From CAZNPL01 sp964574815 (GTDB taxonomy: Bacteria; Planctomycetota; Phycisphaerae; UBA1845): a DNA stretch of 11,350 nucleotides. Under the pieces are notes generated by a model. The model was not told the origin of the DNA and searched no databases. It saw nothing but the letters and a program-made list of their open reading frames with translations. Position numbers and translations under genes: made by a program. Below are positions 8,323 through 11,350 of this stretch, in pieces. Every line of letters starts with the position of its first letter. Position 1 is the first letter of the stretch. The DNA lies in assembly GCA_964574815.1 (NCBI GenBank), contig CAZNPL010000075.1, forward strand, positions 1 to 11,350, read 5' to 3'.

Positions 8323-8351
8323 CCCCGGCTGAAGCGCAACGGAAGCCGGGG
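8323..8351. repeat. GC-rich stem-loop, putative dispersed repeat
   Basis: CCCCGGCT (8323-8330) and AGCCGGGG (8344-8351) form a perfect 8-bp stem around the 13-nt loop GAAGCGCAACGGA. The loop resembles the GAGCGCGAGCGA loop of the tandem repeat at 9366-9485, which suggests one repeat family with variable stems. I recall similar AGCCCGG..AGCG..CGGGC strings scattered through planctomycete intergenic DNA, but could not check this. Confidence 0.6.
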
Positions 8352-8444
8352 TCTGCACGACCCTCCAGGGGGAAGCCCCCTACCTTCTTGACAGTTGTCG
8401 GGCCGCTCCTGCTTGCTGGCCACGGGTCGATGTTAAGGAGCAGC

Positions 8445-8533
8445 GTGCCATGGGCAAGGCGGGCCGGCGCAGAGCGGACGAATCGGCACGCACAAGCTCC
8501 GCCGCCGGTGGTGGCTCCGCTTGCCCATGGCAC
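8445..8533. repeat. Perfect 14-bp inverted repeat with 61-bp interior
   Basis: GTGCCATGGGCAAG (8445-8458) is exactly reversed and complemented as CTTGCCCATGGCAC (8520-8533). The 61-bp interior is GC-rich, with partial further pairing next to the arms. I see no flanking direct repeat and no transposase. The 89-bp unit resembles a small REP- or MITE-like element. A 30-codon frame (8450-8542) opens inside the left arm behind AAGGAG (8435-8440), but its start lies within the repeat and I do not call it a gene. Confidence 0.7.
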
Positions 8534-8699
8534 CCTCGCTAAACACATACTCGCTGCACGCGGGGCTACATTGCTCAGCCTGCCACGCCTTTCGGGGTTC
8601 GAGGTTCAGACGATCGTCCGTCCGCGAGGCCTTTGCGATCTGTATCGTGCCTGTTAAGGTTCTTTCAGGTCCCAATCCGGATCAGGAGGGCGAGACCGG

Positions 8700-9296
8700 A
8701 TGCCCAGGCGACACGATAGCGATGCGCAAAGTGAGGATTCGCCGACGGGCTTGTCCGAGGACGAAGCGACTCGGCTTTGGGGGGAGTTCTGTGCTGGCGA
8801 GCAGCCGGCGGCACGAGACGCGCTGGACCGCCTTTATCGTGGCCTGCGCCGTCCCCTGATCGACTTCTGTAGGCTCAAGGGTTGCGACCCTGAGCTGGCC
8901 GACGAGATTGCCGAGGCCGCCTTCGTTCGATTGCTCGTCCGCCGGCCACCGGCCCGCAAGGGCTTCATACCGTTGCTGCGAAAGACCGCCCAAAATCTGC
9001 AGCGGGACGCGCGGCGCCGCCTCCGACGGCAGTCGGAGCCACCGGAGAGACCGCCGCCGGGGAACCCCGGCTCGGAAGCCATCGAAGCTGAAACAGTGCG
9101 GGCCGTTCGGGGTTGCCTGCGCACCATACCAGCCGAGGACCGCGCCTTGGTCATTTACCATCATGTCGACGGACTCACCCAGAAAGCCGCGTCTGAGTTG
9201 TTGGGCCTGAACACATCCCCGGCCGGCTTGACGGCCCGGCTGAAGCGGGCGCGCGAGCGGCTGGCACGTTGCCTGAAAAAGAAACTGATTTTCTAG
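8700..9296 (+). CDS. ECF-like RNA polymerase sigma factor
   Basis: This 198-residue protein has two sigma domains. Residues about 38-108 form region 2 (ALDRLYRGLRRPLIDFC, DPELADEIAEAAFVRLL, GFIPLLRKTAQNLQRDARRR). Residues about 133-190 form region 4, a helix-turn-helix with LRTIPAEDRALVIYHHVDGL, then TQKAASELLGLN, then GLTARLKRARERLARCL. The two are joined by a proline-rich linker (112-124). The size and the two-domain layout are those of an extracytoplasmic-function sigma factor, which directs RNA polymerase to a dedicated promoter set. The ATG at 8700 is well supported by AGGAGG (8684-8689), 10 nt upstream. The partner gene is probably the anti-sigma-like gene at 9773, although 476 bp of repeats lie between them. 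The target promoters and ECF subgroup cannot be told from the window. Confidence 0.9.
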   Translation: MPRRHDSDAQSEDSPTGLSEDEATRLWGEFCAGEQPAARDALDRLYRGLRRPLIDFCRLKGCDPELADEIAEAAFVRLLVRRPPARKGFIPLLRKTAQNLQRDARRRLRRQSEPPERPPPGNPGSEAIEAETVRAVRGCLRTIPAEDRALVIYHHVDGLTQKAASELLGLNTSPAGLTARLKRARERLARCLKKKLIF

Positions 9297-9365
9297 CGAA
9301 ATACGGTGGCCCTCGGCAGTCGTACTTGTGTAAGCGCGTCTGTTCGAGCGCGTCGGCGCCCCTCA

Positions 9366-9485
9366 GAGCCTGGAGCGCCAGCGACAGGACAATCAGAGCC
9401 TGGAGCGCGAGCGACAGGTCAATCGGAGCCTGGAGCGCGAGCGACAGGTCAATCGGAGCCCGGAGCGCCAGCGACAGGTCAGCCC
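9366..9485. repeat. Tandem repeat, four copies of a 30-bp unit
   Basis: Four direct copies lie end to end, starting at 9366, 9396, 9426 and 9456. Units 2 and 3 are identical. Unit 1 differs at a few positions, and unit 4 diverges at its end and in its left arm. Each of units 1-3 holds CCTG and CAGG flanking a 12-nt loop (GAGCGCGAGCGA, or GAGCGCCAGCGA in unit 1), so each could fold into a small hairpin. In unit 4 the left arm is changed from CCTG to CCCG. There are no unique spacers, so this is not CRISPR. Confidence 0.92.
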
Positions 9486-9618
9486 CGCAAGGGGCGGCGG
9501 ACGATAGCCCAGGGCGTCAGCCCTGGGATTGCGGCGCCCGGAACAGGCAAGCCCCAGCGGGGCGACGGAGGACAACGAGGATGTGCTATTGCCAGAGAGT
9601 CCGCCGCCCCTTCGGGGC
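9482..9618. repeat. Cluster of four short GC-rich palindromes
   Basis: Perfect hairpins are visible at 9482-9495 (GCCCC-GCAA-GGGGC), 9508-9527 (CCCAGGGC-GTCA-GCCCTGGG), 9551-9563 (GCCCC-AGC-GGGGC) and 9606-9618 (GCCCC-TTC-GGGGC). The arrangement, and the phrase TAGCCCAGGGCGTCAGCCC in particular, resembles repeat strings I remember from planctomycete genomes. No T tract follows any of them, so they are not typical terminators, but they could slow or end transcription after the sigma gene. Confidence 0.8.
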
Positions 9619-9650
9619 TGAGTGATCGCCGCCTCATGGCGAGCGGGTGG

Positions 9651-9674
9651 CATGCCCACGCTTGCGTGGGCATG
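9651..9674. repeat. Long perfect hairpin, 11-bp arms
   Basis: CATGCCCACGC (9651-9661) and GCGTGGGCATG (9664-9674) are perfect complements separated by TT. The structure is effectively a 10-bp stem with a CTTG tetraloop. It lies about 100 bp before the anti-sigma start. The sequence after it has no T tract, so it is a weak candidate for a terminator. It is more likely another member of the local palindromic-repeat collection. Confidence 0.75.
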
Positions 9675-9755
9675 TTGAGCGACCGGCGCGCGGGCTGCTG
9701 AAGGCTGGCGCCGGCGCGCCGATACGGATGGCTGACGGCACGATGCCGATGGCTC

Positions 9756-9770
9756 TCTCGCGGAGCGAGA
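9756..9770 (+). promoter_or_regulatory. Ribosome binding site of anti-sigma gene inside a small hairpin
   Basis: GGAG at 9762-9765 lies 7 nt before ATG 9773 and fixes the start. It sits in TCTCGC-GGA-GCGAGA (9756-9770), a perfect 6-bp stem whose 3-nt loop holds most of the Shine-Dalgarno. Folding could limit ribosome access and so lower anti-sigma translation relative to sigma. The structure is visible in the sequence; its regulatory role is inference. Confidence 0.5.
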
Positions 9771-9772
9771 AT

Positions 9773-10558
9773 ATGCCTCAAGAACCGAATATGGATGATC
9801 TGCTCAAAAAGTGGGCCGCGGCCGAGCGGGCCGGCGAACTCGGAAAAGACTGCCCCGAGCTGTCGGTCCTGTTCTATCACGTCACGGAAGGACGCCATCT
9901 CGACGAACACGCGGACCACGTGGCCGCCTGCCCACGTTGCCGCAAACGGTTGGACCTGATCCGCCGGGAGTTGGCCCGACTACGCGGCCTGCGGGTGCTG
10001 GGCGTCCAGGTACGCCGACCGGTGCGCTGGGCCGCAGGTTTTCTGGCCCTGGCCGCGTCGATCGCACTGGTCTTCGCCTTGTGGCCCGAGCCGTCGTATG
10101 AGGCCCCTGTGGCCGTCTTCGCCCGGTTTGCCTACCTCCGCCCCGACGACGCCACGTTGCGAGGAGGAGGCACCTCAACGGCCCGCCCGGGCGATTCGAT
10201 CGCAGGCATGCCTGATTGGGTTAGACAGGTGTTGGCTGACGAGCAGGTGAAGCAAGCCCTCCGCGAGCAAAAGTCCGTCTCCGGCAAAATCAGACTCGAA
10301 TTGCGATACGAGCGGTTGCTGTTCGACCAGGACCTTGGCCTGACCGTAGCACCCGGTGTCGACAGAGACAGCGATCACGGGCGACTGCTCGGTGATTGGG
10401 TCATGCGCGACCGCAAGGCTACTGAACGCATCGTGGATGCCATCATCCAGCACTTGCCGGGAGCAACCGAAACGGACCGCTCGGCGATCCGGCGGGCATT
10501 GAACGATTGGCGTGCGGCAGAGGATTTCGGGATGAGGAAGAAGGAGGCTGCAAAATGA
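9773..10558 (+). CDS. Single-pass membrane anti-sigma factor-like protein with zinc-finger motif
   Basis: This 261-residue protein starts at the ATG at 9773, chosen for GGAG 7 nt upstream; earlier in-frame starts lie in repeat sequence. The N-terminal cytoplasmic part (1-80) carries H49-AACPRC, an HxxxCxxC arrangement (H49, C53, C56) like the ZAS zinc-binding anti-sigma domain. One hydrophobic helix follows at about 84-104 (WAAGFLALAASIALVFALW). The remaining 155 or so residues should be outside the membrane and resemble nothing I recognise. Known ZAS proteins hold a cognate ECF sigma factor at the membrane until a signal releases it. The sigma gene upstream on the same strand fits that model, although such pairs usually abut. 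The stop codon overlaps the start of the LamG gene (ATGA). A structural or adaptor role cannot be excluded. Confidence 0.75.
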   Translation: MPQEPNMDDLLKKWAAAERAGELGKDCPELSVLFYHVTEGRHLDEHADHVAACPRCRKRLDLIRRELARLRGLRVLGVQVRRPVRWAAGFLALAASIALVFALWPEPSYEAPVAVFARFAYLRPDDATLRGGGTSTARPGDSIAGMPDWVRQVLADEQVKQALREQKSVSGKIRLELRYERLLFDQDLGLTVAPGVDRDSDHGRLLGDWVMRDRKATERIVDAIIQHLPGATETDRSAIRRALNDWRAAEDFGMRKKEAAK

Positions 10559-11350
10559 CGCTCTTCAAGTTGAGTACTATGTTGGCCCTGGGGATTGCCC
10601 TCTGTATCAACGCACTTCGAGTCTGCGCTGGCGACCTTGACCCACCAATCGGGCCGATTGAACCTGCGGGTCGATTTGGTCCTCGAACGGAGATCAGCGA
10701 TACGACAACGCCCGGCGACGCCGACTCGCTCTTCAAAATCACCGAACCGGGCTCGTACTACCTCGCCCACAACACCATCGGCGTGGCTGGCACGAGTGGC
10801 GTTGAGATCGGCGCAATACCCACCACCCACGCATCGGGTGCCACACTTCTGGGCGAATGGAGGTTCGATGAAGGCGAGGGAAACGTAGTGCATGATACTT
10901 CCGGCAACAATAAACACGGAGACATCGAGGGCGGGCCTGAATGGATAATAGGTTTCTCAGGCTTCGCACTTCGCTTTGATGGTGATGATGATTACATCGA
11001 AATTCCAATGGCCATCAACTGGGACTTCTCCGCCGGTCTTACCCTTATGACGCGAATTAGGCTGTTTGGGAACGATTTCAACGATGACACGGTTGTTGCA
11101 GGGAACCATAAATCTGGCACGGGCAGCGGGTATTTCCTTGGTGTGCAACAGGACTGTTTTGTTGATTTCCAGGTATACGGCAACGTTTCTACGCCCAGAC
11201 TCGAAGCCGAGATTGATCGCGATGGCGAGTGGCATACCGTGGTGGGTACACTCGATGCAACGACAGGAATTCAGAGTCTCTATGTTGACGGCGTGCTAGA
11301 CCCAAAACAAGCGTACCATAATGCCTTGTTGAGCGGTGCCCGGGGGTGCG
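10555..11350 (+). CDS. Secreted LamG (concanavalin A-like) domain protein, truncated by window end
   Basis: The frame is open from ATG 10555 through the last base, giving 265 codons with the C-terminus missing. AAGGAGG (10541-10547), 7 nt upstream, is an excellent ribosome binding site, and the start overlaps the anti-sigma stop by ATGA, so the two are translationally coupled. Residues 1-26 form a signal peptide, with cleavage probably near VCA-G. Residues about 43-84 (PRTEISDTTTPGDADSLF, KITEPGSYYL, NTIGVAGTSGVEI) match the leader I associate with planctomycete right-handed beta-helix proteins. From residue 98 (LLGEWRFDEGEGNVVHDTSG) to the end is a LamG/laminin-G-3-type beta-sandwich, with ALRFDGDDDYIEI and DGEWHTVVGTLD then LYVDGVL. 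Such domains usually bind glycans or proteins outside the cell. G+C falls at the start of the LamG part. What follows the window is unknown. Confidence 0.85.
   Translation, partial: MTLFKLSTMLALGIALCINALRVCAGDLDPPIGPIEPAGRFGPRTEISDTTTPGDADSLFKITEPGSYYLAHNTIGVAGTSGVEIGAIPTTHASGATLLGEWRFDEGEGNVVHDTSGNNKHGDIEGGPEWIIGFSGFALRFDGDDDYIEIPMAINWDFSAGLTLMTRIRLFGNDFNDDTVVAGNHKSGTGSGYFLGVQQDCFVDFQVYGNVSTPRLEAEIDRDGEWHTVVGTLDATTGIQSLYVDGVLDPKQAYHNALLSGARGC

Larger units (their letters stand above)
8217..8699. other. Gene-poor divergent region between metG and the sigma factor gene
   Basis: No convincing gene is present between the metG promoter and the sigma-factor start. The stretch holds a small palindrome GCCCC-GACC-GGGGC at 8294-8307, the stem-loop at 8323-8351 and the 14-bp inverted repeat at 8445-8533, described separately. 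It also holds a 10-bp palindrome GACGATCGTC at 8609-8618. A perfect TTGACA occurs at 8388-8393, but at 17-bp spacing the -10 position reads GCTTGC, so I do not call a promoter. The control region of the sigma gene should lie here but is not recognisable. Confidence 0.55.
9297..9772. other. Repeat-rich spacer between sigma and anti-sigma genes
   Basis: This block holds a tandem array (9366-9485), a series of GC hairpins (9482-9618), and a long hairpin (9651-9674), each listed separately. It ends with the leader of the anti-sigma gene. Frames that stay open here are translations of the 30-bp repeats (because 30 is divisible by three) and have no ribosome binding site or recognisable domain. I see no gene. 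Confidence 0.7.

Noticed and set aside
8388..8416. Promoter for the sigma gene from the perfect TTGACA at 8388
   Set aside because: The -10 position at 17-bp spacing reads GCTTGC, and neighbouring spacings are no better. It also lies almost 300 bp from the start codon.
8445..8533. Insertion sequence
   Set aside because: There is no transposase, no flanking target duplication, and an interior of only 61 bp.
8450..8542. 30-codon frame with AAGGAG 9 nt upstream
   Set aside because: Its start lies in the left arm of the 14-bp inverted repeat and its end lies just past the right arm. The product is basic and low-complexity, so it is probably a by-product of the repeat.
9366..9485. CRISPR array
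   Set aside because: The 30-bp units abut directly with no unique spacers, and no cas genes are present.
9269..9701. Open frames reading through the tandem repeat (about 118 and 131 codons)
   Set aside because: They stay open because the 30-bp unit is a multiple of three. They have no ribosome binding site or domain, and one overlaps the sigma gene end.

Overview
This is a GC-rich bacterial window, most likely from a planctomycete, probably an uncultured or Phycisphaerae-like lineage. Three things point there: a tandem pair of multi-pass membrane proteins with C-terminal TPRs (TMTC-like), an ECF sigma / zinc-finger anti-sigma / secreted LamG-protein cassette, and a secreted-protein leader (EPRTEIS..TPGDADSLFKIT..GSYYL) that I associate with planctomycete beta-helix proteins. 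The intergenic regions also carry many short GC-rich palindromes. The taxonomic call is inference, as there is no marker such as 16S.

Layout. (1) 1-60 may be the first 20 codons of a divergent gene on the minus strand. (2) 105-4070, plus strand: two consecutive TMTC-like membrane/TPR proteins that look like GT-C glycosyltransferases. (3) 4067-5158, minus strand: a soluble CgeB-like glycosyltransferase that converges on the second membrane gene and shares a TTAA containing both stop codons. (4) 5423-8109, minus strand: a metG-nfsA-type operon (methionyl-tRNA synthetase, then an FMN-dependent NADPH nitroreductase 8 bp downstream), with a good sigma70-type promoter at 8189-8216. (5) 8217-8699: a gene-poor stretch with stem-loops and a perfect 14-bp inverted repeat. 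(6) 8700-9296: an ECF-like sigma factor. (7) 9297-9772: a repeat-rich spacer with a 4 x 30-bp tandem array and a run of GC hairpins. (8) 9773-10558: a single-pass anti-sigma-like protein with an HxxxCxxC motif, whose ribosome binding site lies in a small hairpin. (9) 10555 to the window end: a secreted LamG-domain protein, translationally coupled to the anti-sigma gene and cut off by the window.

How the genes may work together. The two membrane/TPR proteins and the CgeB-like enzyme could form a glycosylation locus, but their convergent orientation means they are not one operon. metG-nfsA is housekeeping. The sigma / anti-sigma / LamG trio is the accessory part. It looks like a surface-signalling or surface-protein cassette, with the anti-sigma and LamG genes coupled by an ATGA overlap and the sigma gene separated from them by repeats. 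The most striking observation is that the LamG protein seems to join a beta-helix-type leader to a LamG domain, with G+C falling from about 63% to about 49% at the junction. I found no RNA gene, CRISPR array, transposase or phage gene.
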